Shown one piece after another: positions 1 through 11,700 of a stretch of 64,000 nucleotides of DNA. Location: assembly GCA_922989275.2 (NCBI GenBank), contig OV277868.1:15000291-15064290 (forward strand), given 5' to 3'. The DNA comes from Gari tellinella. Taxonomy: Eukaryota; Mollusca; Bivalvia; Cardiida; Psammobiidae. The notes under the pieces are model-generated. The model had not been told where the DNA came from and searched no databases. It saw nothing but the letters and a program-made list of their open reading frames with translations. The stretch's first letter is position 1; each line of letters opens with the position of its first letter. A program made the translations under genes and the position numbers.

Positions 1-26
1 GGTGATGGACAATTCGTCAAAATGCA

Positions 27-120
27 AACTCGTCAAAAAAGGAATTATAGTACAAAAGGGGTAGTCAACTCATCAAAAAGGAATTATAGTACAAAAGGGT
101 AGTCAACTCGTCAAAAAGTT
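27..120. repeat. short tandem repeat, about 39-bp unit
   Basis: A unit beginning AACTCGTCAAAAA and containing GGAATTATAGTACAAAAGGG is present about 2.3 times in tandem. A related ATTCGTCA..GCAAATTCGTCA stretch occurs near 33150-33230. No coding potential is seen. Confidence 0.75.
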
Positions 121-347
121 TTTATGTAGTAATTTACTAAGTATATGTTGTTCACACATAAAGGTGTTATAATTACCAATTTTTTTGTACTCGTTAATAG
201 ATCCTGTATGCAATTGACACGGATTTTAACAGACAGTTTGGATCCAGATTTAGGGGCGAATTTGTGATTGATAAAATCGTTTTAGATCTACATGTATAAC
301 AATACTGTTTAACCTTCTGCACGCTATGTGCAATTGTTATACTTTAT

Positions 348-397
348 CAAATAGTTTGGAATGGATCCAGATATAATCTGGCTCCAAACTGTTTGAC
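348..397. mobile_element. hairpin MITE, GGATCC-type (decayed copy)
   Basis: Imperfect inverted arms read AATAGTTTGGAATGGATCC and GGCTCCAAACTGTTTGAC around a short AT-rich loop. This is a worn member of the CAAACAGTTTGGATCC palindrome family seen about 13 times in the window. Confidence 0.6.
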
Positions 398-863
398 AAT
401 CAGATAAAATAAAATGCATCTAGATCTAATTAAGAATTAAAATGATTTCCGAAGACGGCAAAGACTGATTATCTTTGGAAATAAATTGGTGCAAGATGAG
501 ATCTTGATCGAAACTGTTTGACAATGGGGATATTTTAGAAACGTTAGAAATTCATAGGTGAAATAAATTCTCAAGACCAAAAATATCATATAAACTTTTA
601 TTACATTGAACCTGAAAGTTCTCCACAGCCGTTGCCTAGTTATGATATCAGATGACCACGTAAAGCAAAATGAGAATAAAGCATCTAGAACGCACATTCT
701 TCTTTACTTCCAGCCTGCATTTCCTATTTATTATTGGTCTTTTTTATAGGGTTAAGTGTAGGCCTATAGAACACACTATGGAGTAATTTGGTAATATAAT
801 GAGATAAATTATAATAAATTATGATGTGTAGGCATAATTAACTTAGATTTAGCATCTTTTATA
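398..863. other. AT-rich non-coding stretch with a MITE relic
   Basis: No ORF of substance is present. A worn copy of the AAAGCAG palindromic MITE can be seen at about 641-720, where a GATGACC..AAAGCA arm is followed by CATTCTTCTTTACTTCCAGCC. The remainder shows no recognisable structure. Confidence 0.5.
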
Positions 864-1880
864 ACAAGAGCCCCATGGGGCATATTTCGCTCACCTGAGA
901 ATAGCTGACAAAATGGAGAGAATGATTTATGTCCAGGACAGGGTCATTTTTTACCTGATGGGGCATAATTTGAACAATCTTGATAGAGGACCTGTAGATG
1001 ATGCTATATGTGCCAAATATCTAAGATCAGGGTACTAGGGTTTTAGACGACACGTTTCCATTGAAAAAATCTATTTTTAGCTCCTGTAACCTACATATGC
1101 AACAGACTGGAACCATTTGAAGAAAACAGGTAAAGGACATCTAGAAGTGTCACCATGCCAAATATTAAAGCTCTGGACATATTAGTTTCAGAGGAGAAGA
1201 CGTTTGAAAATTTCACAATATAACTCTATGTAAAACTGTGACCCCGGGGCGGGGCCAATTTTAACCCCAGGGGCATAATTTGAACAAACTTGATAGAGGA
1301 CCTGTAGATGATGCTATGTGCCAAATATCTAAGCTCTGGCCCTTGTAGATTTTTATAAGAAGATTTTTTAAGTTTTTATAGAAAAAATCTATTTTTAGCT
1401 CCTGTGACCTAGATATGCAACTGACCAGAACCATATTAACAAAATAGGTAAAGGATATCTAGAAGTGTCACCATACCAAATATCAAAGCTCTGGCCATAT
1501 AAGTGTCAGAGAAGAAGACGTTTGAAAATTTCACTATATAACTTTTTGTAAATTTACGACCCCCGGGGCGGGGTCATTTTTTACCCCAGGGACATAATTT
1601 GAACAATCTTGATAGAGGACCTTAAGACGATGCTTTGTGCGAAATAACTAAGCTCAGGGTACTGTGGTTTCAGACAAGAAGATTTTTGAAGTTTTCATTG
1701 AAAAAATCTATTTTTAGCTCCTGTGACCTAGATATGCAACGGACCAGAAATGTTTGAACAAGTTTGAAAGAGGACTATATAAGGATCATTCAGGCCATTC
1801 AGTTTTTGATACATTATATAGCTTGATTATGAAGTTGATACAGGACAAAGGTAAAGCAGATGGCCCGCCCCATAAATCAT
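864..1880 (+). mobile_element. HINE-like element, family 1 (3' end missing)
   Basis: The 5' end reads ACAAGAGCCCCATGGGGC followed by TTTCGCTCACCTGAG, a small hairpin plus the subterminal motif. The body consists of about three tandem units of roughly 320 bp. Each contains GACCCCGGGGCGGGGCC, a conserved AATTTGAACAA..TTGATAGAGGACC block and GAAGATTTTT..ATCTATTTTTAGCTCC. No 3' GGTGAGCT hairpin follows; the array degrades before the next 5' end at 1954. The name (Helentron-associated interspersed element) is inferred from architecture. Confidence 0.75.
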
Positions 1881-1953
1881 TTTATTGGAGTATTTGATTT
1901 ATTTCCACAGCCAGAGAATGTATATTATGAAGACACAGCTATCATACAATAAA

Positions 1954-2095
1954 ACAAGAGGGCCTGAAGGCCCTGATATCGCTCACCATTTGTTATGAAC
2001 CCAAACAAAAATAAAATGAATCAAATGACCAATACTGAACCAATACTGTACTGTTTAATACATAGTACACGATTAGACCCCTAACAATGTACTAG
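1954..2095 (+). mobile_element. HINE 5' terminus interrupted by the hAT element
   Basis: ACAAGAGGGCCTGAAGGCCC then ATCGCTCACC is a typical 5' end with a GGGCC..GGCCC hairpin. It runs into the CAGGG terminus of the hAT element at 2096. Sequence resembling its body (GTACATTGTTAACAGTTCAG repeats) reappears right of the hAT element after 13547, so the hAT probably inserted into this copy. Confidence 0.6.
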
Positions 2096-2136
2096 CAGGG
2101 TCTTCCCCAGGAATTCCTGAAGGCGCTGGGGCAGGA
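2096..2136 (+). repeat. left terminal inverted repeat of the hAT element
   Basis: CAGGGTCTTCCCCAGGAATT followed by CCTGAAGGCGCTGGGGC pairs with the inverted right terminus at 13500-13547. The GGCGCTGGGG box near its inner edge is the same as the four boxes at the right end. Confidence 0.8.
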
Positions 2137-2771
2137 GGAGGGTGTGGGAGGAGGTGTTACCCCCTTCCGCGTGTCGAAAAAATTTGAAATTATACTACAT
2201 AAATGGTGGTCCCTGAGTGACTTTAATGAATTATTTCAATGGTGCACTAAATTTTGTACTAAAGAATATTATACAGCCTGCTGAAACTTGAATTATTTAT
2301 CAATTTCCTTTTGCCAAAAGATTTTTTACCATTTGTATGAGTGAACACTAACGTGATTTGTGACGACTCAAAATAAAAACTAAAAAAATCAATCAAAACA
2401 GCTGCTGCAATCATCCAAGTAATTTGTATTGGAAGGGTAAATCATAAAAAAACACAAAATATAATCAATGAACCCAACAACTTTACTATCATTTGAAAAT
2501 CTGTTTTATCATTTTAATGTACATGTTTTTTTTGTTATCTAGGTTTTACACTGTAAAGTCTATATACATGTAATATAGTATATTATCAAAAGCAAACACA
2601 ATCAATTATGAACCACTATATCTCTTGTTGACATCAGAACAAATGCTACATGTAGGAGCTAAGATTTGGGGCTCCGATAAGTAACTAAAGGATATTCCTA
2701 ACATATCACAGAATGATGTAAGTCAGCTTATATTAAAATCACTCATTGTTTATTTCTAGAGCTCTATCACT
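2137..2771. other. hAT interior 3' of the transposase stop codon
   Basis: AT-rich non-coding DNA between the left terminus and the last exon. It would hold the 3' UTR and polyadenylation site of the minus-strand transposase. No further structure is recognised. Confidence 0.5.
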
Positions 2772-5700
2772 TCAGTTTAGTCCTGACTTTGGGAATTGAG
2801 TCCTCCTGGGTTTCTCTTTGTGCCATTCTCTGACTGCTTTTGTGAAGTTAACCTGGTCAATTGGAGGTCCTTGCAGAGATACTGCAAGGAGAGCGTTCAG
2901 CACCTTGTTACTCAGCTGATTCCTGTTAGAAGTCTTGATCCTCTTCAAGGTGCTGAACCCTCTCTCACAGTCTGAAAATAGACAAAAGAACACATGGTTG
3001 CTTAAAAAATAAACATTTTTATTAACAAGAGGCAACAACCCCTGAAAGAAATTACATTTGCGTTGTGAAAATTGATTGAAATTTGTGTAAAATATTGAAA
3101 TAGTCTAAATTAAATTTTGTAGTGTTTTTCATTGCTCAATTGACAAAATTGAAGTAAGATACAGCTTATGTCTGTCATTAACAGCCATGACTTGAACATT
3201 GCTTATCTTAGGTATTTTCACAAGTTATGCATGTCTTTTCCAGTAACAAGATTATAATATGGGTGATGAAAAATATGCTATATCCTTTTGCTGATATGCA
3301 GTTTCTTACCAGCTGTAGAAGTGGGCAGAATGAGTCCGATGGCAGCAATCTTTGACAGAACTGGATGACTGGCAGAGAGTTTGGCGCAGATCCATTCCAT
3401 AGTCTGGTCTGCGGACTTGTTGCTTCCCTCAAGAGTGCTTCGGACCTGACGCCAGTTGGCTACAGCCTCCTCCTCTGGCAGGTTGAAATGCTGAGCCAGC
3501 TCCTGAAAAAAAGTTAAAAAACAATTACTGACATGTGGATGAAAAAAGTAATAAACCCTAAAAACAGCTATTGGTAAGAGCCCAGAATCTTAGTAAGACT
3601 TCTTGCTGGACATGCCAGTACAGAGTAATTTGATAAAAGTACAAGTTTTGCATCTAAGCAAATACAAGAAATATACATGAAACATGCTTAATTTCTAAAA
3701 CTGTTCTTAACACTTCTGTAACATGGCTTAAGACAGCATGTAATATAATATAATGACACTTTAGAATGGTTTAGGCCAAGTTGTACTTATTGACTGGCTT
3801 TTGGGCAATGGCTTAATATTGACATTTTGCTATGATTTACCTTTACTTCCTGGTCGCCATGACCTTCCAGCAGCTCTTCATTAGATACGGAGAACAGGCC
3901 AAACTTCTCTATTGTTGGTAGGTCTGGAAACCTGTCCTCCAGGTTCTCTACAATATTGTTGAGGAATGGCAAGTAGATCTGCAATTTACAGAAAGAAAGA
4001 AAACTCTTATCAGCCTTGGGTTTCTCTTTCGGGATTTCTAAATGAACTTTTAAAACATGATAAAAGTAATAGAACAACCTTTTTTATCTCACATATCTAG
4101 TTTTAACTACCTATGTTTTCTATAGCTAATATCCTTGTCACCAACATGTGTTAGATAATTTGATGACATCAGTCTAATGTCACTGATAAAGGCGTTATTA
4201 TGTCACCGCCTATTGCTTTAAAGAATAACTTTAAACCATTGTTTATGCGAGGAAAAGAATCTGTAATTGGTCAATGTTAAAGACAAGTTGATCTCAAACT
4301 CGTTTAGAATAGAAAAGTTATTAAGCTGGCCAATGCTTGCTTAATAATATTTCAATGTTAGACTTTTTTTTTAGATCAAGTTAAGTAGCTGTGTTTTTTC
4401 TCTATTAGTTGACATTCAAAACAAATTTATTACCTTCTCATGAAAGGACTCAATCTCACTGGGTCTAGGAAGCCTGATGTTGTGCCCAGCCTCCTGCAGG
4501 TCTTCCACTCGTTGCTCAGCAGCCTTGTAATGCTGCCCAGGCTCATCTGCAAGGGCTCTGATGATTGACTCTGTACCCTTAACCAGGGGCTTCACTAACG
4601 TGTAGACAGCATCTCTTTTCTGAAAAGATATTCAAAATTTTAAACTCTTTCTGATACATGTTGATAAACCATACAATCATAACTAATTTGCAGTGGACCA
4701 GATCAGTAACTACTACCGGTAAACAAACTGGATATTTTTCAAGTAACTCATCACACTGTAGACCAGCTTGGGTTTAGCTCATTATCCAATGATCGGTTTT
4801 TTGGTTTTGAAGACAGATGACCTCATAAAGCAAGTTGAAAGTAACACAGAATGCCCCTTATCGTGTATTCTGCTTTATTTTTAGCCTGCATTAAGCTACA
4901 ATTTGCTAAGATATGGAAAATATTTAATGTGGCACATATTCATGGCTGTATAAATTGGCTCTATATTCTTCTGTGGATGAATGAGTAGGTGTAATATGTA
5001 TGCGGTAATTGGGTTAACAATTTAAATGACTTCTTACCTGCATGGCACATGACAGTGCACTCAGATGGGGCAACACGTCACACATCATCTGGACTGCCAT
5101 CACAAAGCGGTGATCCTGTGTGAACTGGGCAAGTCCTGCTGCTCTCGAGTCATTCCGCTCTTCTGCTTCCCTTTCCAAGCTAGTGAACACTGCAGGCAGA
5201 CAATTCCTCAGAGTGGTGGTGGCCTTGTCATGCGACAGCCATCTGACATCCTTTGCCTCTGTCAGCTTCAATTTTGGCTCATTCAGGAGTTCCTGTAAAA
5301 GGTGAAAACAAGAGGGCCAGAATGGCCCTTGATCGCTCACCTGACCATGGTGACACTAGGATGGGTCACGTGATTTCAGAAAAGAAGATTTGTAAAAGGT
5401 GACCCCCGGGGCGGGGCCAATTTTGACCCCAGGGGCAAAGTTTGAACAACTAAGATAGAGGACCTGTAAACGATGATATGTGCAAAATATCTAAACTCAG
5501 TGTACTATGGTTTCAGACAAGAAGATTTTTGAAGTTTTCATTGAAAAAATCTATATTTAGCTCCGGTGACCCAGATATGCAACAGACCAGAACCAATTCA
5601 TCCATATATGTGAAGGACCTCTAAAGTTACATCATGCCAAATATCAAAGCTCTGGCCGTATTGGTTTCTGAGTAAAAGATGTTTGAACTTTTCCCTATAT

Positions 5701-8700
5701 AACTCTATGTAAAACGGTGACCTCCGGGGCGGGGCCAATTTTGACCCCAGGGACAAAATTTTAACAACTTTGATAGAGGGCCTGTAGACGATGCTATGTA
5801 CAAAATATCTAAACTCAGTGTACTATGGTTTCAGAAAAGAAGATTTTTGAAGTTTTCATGGAAAAAAATCTATTTTTAGCTCCGGTGACCCAGATATGCA
5901 ACGGACCGGAACCAATTCAACAATATAAGTCAAATACCTCTAGAAGTAATACCATGCTAAATATCAAAGCTCTGGACATATTGGTTTCAGAGAAAAAGAT
6001 GTTTGAACATTTCACTATATAACTCTATGTAAAACGTTGACCCACGGGGCGGGGCCAATTTTGACCCCAGGGGCAAAATTTGAACAAGTTTGATAGAGGA
6101 CCTATAGGTAATGACATGTGCCAAATATCTAAGCTCTGGCTCTTGTGGTTAGTGACAAGAAGATTTTTAAGATTTCCTCATTTTTTCACTTTGGTTGCCA
6201 TAGCAACCAGAGTTCTGCATGGTTTCAAATTCTTTGAACAACTTTGAAAGAGCTTGACCCAAGGAACATTCCTGTGAAGTTTGGTTGCAATCAGGCAAGT
6301 GGTTTTAGAGAAGAAGATGTTTGAAGAAATTGTTGACGCACGACGCACAACGCACGACGCATGACGACGGACGCCGGACATTGACTGACCACAAAAGCTC
6401 ACCTTGAGCACTTTGTGCTCAGGTGAGCTAAAAACTGTTTTATGTGTGAATCAAATAATACCCTGTAAATTATATTCATAGTAAGATCAGATAATAACCT
6501 CTTATTTACAGGGTTATGAGCTAAATATTTGCAGACATTACAATATTGCATTACTTCAACAGTTATTGCTGCAATAATCATTTTGAAATAGTAGTGAACC
6601 ACAGACCCCAGTGATAATTTTACCTGTGCATCCCGAGTCCTATACTCATTTAAATTGGCCAGAAGCTCATTATTAAAAAAGTTGTGAGTCCACTCATAGC
6701 TTTTCTAGCCTTTATCAACCTATCACTCATAAGCAAATGATAGCTTAAAGCAGGTTGAAAGTAAAGCAGAATGTGCCTTAAGGCACATTCTGCTTTACTT
6801 TCAATCTGCTTGAAGTGGTCACCTGTCTTCAAAACTAGATATAATGGGATATTGGGTTAATGTTTCACCTCAAGGACTCAATGTTTGTCTAAAGGATTCA
6901 TAGTTTTACAAATTGTGCATCCCGAGGACTGATTAATCTGATTTCTAAAATTATTACTGAGACCTGCCCAATAAATTGTCGACTTCTTAATTTCTAGTCT
7001 GCTTAAATTTTAAACGTCACTTGAAGTTTGTGAAAACAGCTTGGATCTGGATGAGACATGAAGGTACATCTTGATCTGAGCTGTATGCAAGTCATAAGGG
7101 CTAATACAGTATAGAAGGTCTGATGCTCAATGCCTATCTTTCTATAATGGCTATCCATGTTAACTTATCTATTATTATACTTAAGCTCATATACTTACTT
7201 GGATAGTATGCAGTCCATGGGTACGAACAGGGCTCTTGTCGTAAAATCTGTGTAAGTCTCCTAGTATGTCCTTAAACTTCTGCAGATATGTTATTCCTTT
7301 TGCCGCCTGTCCTACCGCCAGTGCCAGACGGTGGGCAACACAGTGGTTGTTCAGCAGGTGAGGCACTCTTTGTCTCAGCTGGGCGGCCACACCGTTGTTC
7401 TTCCCAACCATCACTTTTGCCCCATCACTGCCAAACGCACAAAGTTAATGGCAAGTCGTACTCGCTAAGACAATCTACAAGGGATGCGGTGATTGTATCG
7501 GCCTTTCCGTCAGGCAGGGGCAGAACTGCTAGGAACTCTGTCCTGCTGGCTCCATCTTTCAGATATCTGAAATAAAGTACACACATATTCTCCTGATATA
7601 GTTTTCGAGGAAAAGTGTACAAGTACGCTGCTTATTGATAAAGACATTACAGAAACCCGCCCCCCCCCCCCCCCCCCCTCCCCAAAAAAAAACCCTGTAA
7701 AATAAAAAGACAGGCCTAAAATGAAACACTTCACTGATGCTTTGCACAGACATTTCAGCAGTTCTTTATGCTCTAAAGTTAAAACTCCAACTCCATTGCC
7801 TTTTGTGCATTATTATAAAACAGGTTAAGCCACTTATTTTAAAGCAATGTTTCAACATCATAGAGGCTACAATCTGACCATGGGTCTTTCAAGTTTTTTT
7901 TAAACAATTACCCCATAAATATGTCTGTATACATATTTAATTTATACCTCCATGGAAGAGAATACAACATGTAGTAATTTAAAGTCATAAATATAAATCA
8001 GAAGAAATATGTTATATTCTAGCAGATGGCAGCTTAAAACAAGTTGAAAGTAAAGCAGAATGTACCTTAAGGCACATTCTGCTTTCAACATGCTTTAAAA
8101 CTGGTCACCTGTCTTCAATAAAGGTTTTTGAAATACAATCATCATCATCATTCAGTTTTAATTAACCAGGCCATTGAGTAATCCTTCTTATCAGGGTGAG
8201 GCCCGGCTGTCCAAATTTACGTAAAATTCTTTAACACATTAGGTACCTGATATAAACAATCATCTCGCTGATAACCATCACTGCAAACCATGGCGATGCC
8301 TTCATATCTTCAAGAAGAGGTTGCTGGACAAGGCGGCCAAGACTCAGCACGGCTTCCTGGATGAACCTCATGGACTCCCCTTTGTTGTTATCTCCCTGGT
8401 GGAGATTGTTCAGGATGTCCGCCCCTTGCAGTTTGCCTGTAAAACAATTCATGTCAATGTTATAAAGCACTTGAAAAGTGTAACAATTGTAGAGAATCTT
8501 ATTATGCTTAACCATCTATATACTGGAAACGAACATTATGCTTATGCAAACAGGTTGGATCCCATTATGAGGCTACATAGATTTCATATTGCAGGTTACT
8601 TGCCTTACATTATCATTTAATACCTGTTTTTCCTTTTAACCCATAGCCACCTTTGGGGTGCTTCAAGCTACCATCTGCTAGGATATAGGCTCTTATGATA

Positions 8701-11700
8701 CATATTCTTGACTGTTTAAAGTAGATATAGCTTCTTCAGTGGAGAAATAAATAAAAGGAGTAAAAATGTGTAATAATGGGGAAATGGGTTAATACTTACA
8801 AAGCTCAATGAGTGGAAGGTAATTAGTCGTATGTGGCAGTTCCCTCTTCATCAGCCAGTACAAGTTGCGGAAGGCTGCCTCTCGTGCTTTCATGGTTAGT
8901 GTTGTGGCCCTCTCCACCGTCTCTTCCATGTGCACTGCACTAAGCCTGTTGACCTCAAACATCTTGGCCTCCTCATGGGTTTCACACCGCTGATGGCGCT
9001 GGAGTGCCTCCTTTTCAATCCATGTGCATCGCACATCCACCCAGGCCGCCTTCCCAATTGCCACTCTCTTTGGACGTCTCTGGTGCTTGACATTCCTGAA
9101 TGAATATTTAGGAATTTTAAATATTTCAAAATTCAAAGTGTTTATAAGTCTAACAAATCTTTTAAACCCTTTAGTAATATACAATCTGAGCAAGTTTAAG
9201 AAAGATTGGATAACAATTGTGGCCTCTAGAGTGTAAACACTGTTAAATATGGCATTTTCAGCAATTCAAAGGTTGATAACTCTTGACCTATTATTCCGAT
9301 TTCAACCATAATCGAACTTGTTCGAACTCTTATAGTAATACAATCTTAGCAAGTTAAAGAAAGATTGGATAACAAGTGTGGCCTCTAGAGTGTAAACACT
9401 GTTAAATATGGCATTTTCAGCAATTCAAAGGTAGATATCATAACTCTTCACCTATTGGCCCGATTTCAACCATAATCGAACTCGTCCGAACTCTTATGGT
9501 AATATACAATGTGAGCAAGTTTGAGAAAGATTGGATAAATATTGTGGCCTCTAGTGTGTAAACACTAAAATTGTTGACGCCGGACGACGCACGCCGCACA
9601 TTCAAGGATTGCAAAAGCTCACCCTGAGCTAGCTCAGGTGAGCTAAAAAGACTGGATTCTGACCAGAAACCGCGTAACAACCGTCTTACAATGGGGACAA
9701 GATTTTTTTCTAACAGTTTGTGTCGTGAAAAGACTCCTGATCAGAAGCCAAACTATTTGACACTCATGACAATAGTTTGAAGATCACAAGTCAAAATCAT
9801 GTCAACTAGGTTAGAGCAATTAAAGCAGGCATTTCTTTAATATAATAAAGTTTGGTCCTAACTATTATTTACTATTGAAAAAGTTTTCAGATGTGCAATT
9901 AAAATAAAATCTGATTTTTTTATTCTCAACTTTAAGATTTTAGTTACTTAATTATTATACTCAAAATTTAAATTTCTCATTGCGATTGTATAATCGATGA
10001 TTAATTGAAGTGGTCTGTCTTATTATACCTGATAATCGATTTTGAAAATCAGATGATTATGAAACCCTATTTCAAAATCACTTAGATCTTTCAATTTACA
10101 AATTTTAAGTAAATAAAACAAGGACAATAACTCTGGTAAGATAAATCAAAGGTTTAACTGCCTTGTCGTACCCATGGTTACAGTCATGGTAGTTGACCAG
10201 ATATGGTTAAGTTTTAACTATAAGCTAAGCCCATCATCTGTAAATTCATCCCCATCCACTGGTGGCCATATTTGAGCTAGGAAGATAATTTGAAGAAAAA
10301 GGCCAAAGGGCCACCCATGAATCATTATTTGTGTAAAAATATTCTTAAATCAGACAAGTAGTTTCAGAGATTTTTTTTAAAGATGTTCTATTCAGAAATA
10401 TAAGGAAAACTTGCCCCACCCACTGGCAGCCATGTTTTAAAGATAACAAAATGATTTGAAGAAATCTGGTTGAATCAATGGATCATTTGTGTAAAATTCT
10501 TTTCTATTTGGACCAGCAGTTTCACAGAAGAAGATTTTTAAAGTTTTTACTATGTAGTAACATTTGTAAGGAAAATGTGCCCCACCCACTGACAGCCATG
10601 TTTTTTTAAATATCAAAATTATTTTAACAAATCTGTAAGATGATCATCCATGGATCATTTGTGTCACTGTGAAATTACTTTTAAATCCGACAAGAAGATT
10701 TTTAAAGTTTTCATTATATAGTCATATAAGGAAAATCTGCCCCACCCACCAGCGTCCATGTTTTTTAAGATGGGGAAATTATTTTAACCCATTACCCAAT
10801 AAATACGCCTCTTGTTTATTTATCCATCGAGGAAAATAGTTCCAATTTACACAATTATGAATATGTACCATAAGAAATATTTTCTGTATTCTATCAGATT
10901 TTTGTTAAAAGCAGACTGATAGTAAAGCAGAATGCGCCCTAAGGCACTGGCAAAGAAATATATAATTCTATCAAAATCTATTCTAATTTATAGACACAAG
11001 AGCTCTGAGAGCATAAACAATACTGAAATAAAGCCTTTTCTAGCATATCTGAGTACACTAAGGGCAGATAACTCTCAACAAAATGATCCTTTTTCAATAA
11101 TAATCAACCCTTTCATGAATTTATACTTAGAACTATAATTATACTGTTGACAAATATAATCAAAATCCATTAAAAACTGTAGTTGCTAAGTGTGTTAACA
11201 CTGTTAAATAAGCCTTTTATAGCAAATTTGAGAAAGTCAAGGGCAGATAACTCTGTAACGAAAAATCAAATAAGTCTCAAACTTGACTCAGCTTCAGATT
11301 TTTATGCATACGAGTAAAATTTGTGTGAAGTTTCACCTTTTTTTTTATAACATATTTGAGTTTATCAAGGGCAGAGAACTGCAGAAAATTGAATGAACCT
11401 CAAACTCATCTCAGCTTCAGATTGGATGACCTATATTTGAAGAAATCTAAGAGAGTACCCTACTTTACAAGGAACAATCCTATGAAGTTTTGAATAAATT
11501 TGCCCAGTGGTTTCCAAGAAGATCTTTAAAGAAAAATTTTGACAACGGACACCTGTAGGATGATCACAATGGCTCACCTTGGCACATGAGCCAGGTGAGC
11601 TAAAAACTTCCATGCAGACGACAGAGTGACGAAGATAGCTTGACTTTTCGAACAATTTATTCTTCCACCGAGGAAACCATTTTGATTTTGTACAATAATG

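Noticed and set aside
7288..7575. 95-codon plus-strand ORF over the hAT exon
   Set aside because: It is the antisense shadow of exon 7566-7199, which has strong family motifs on the minus strand.
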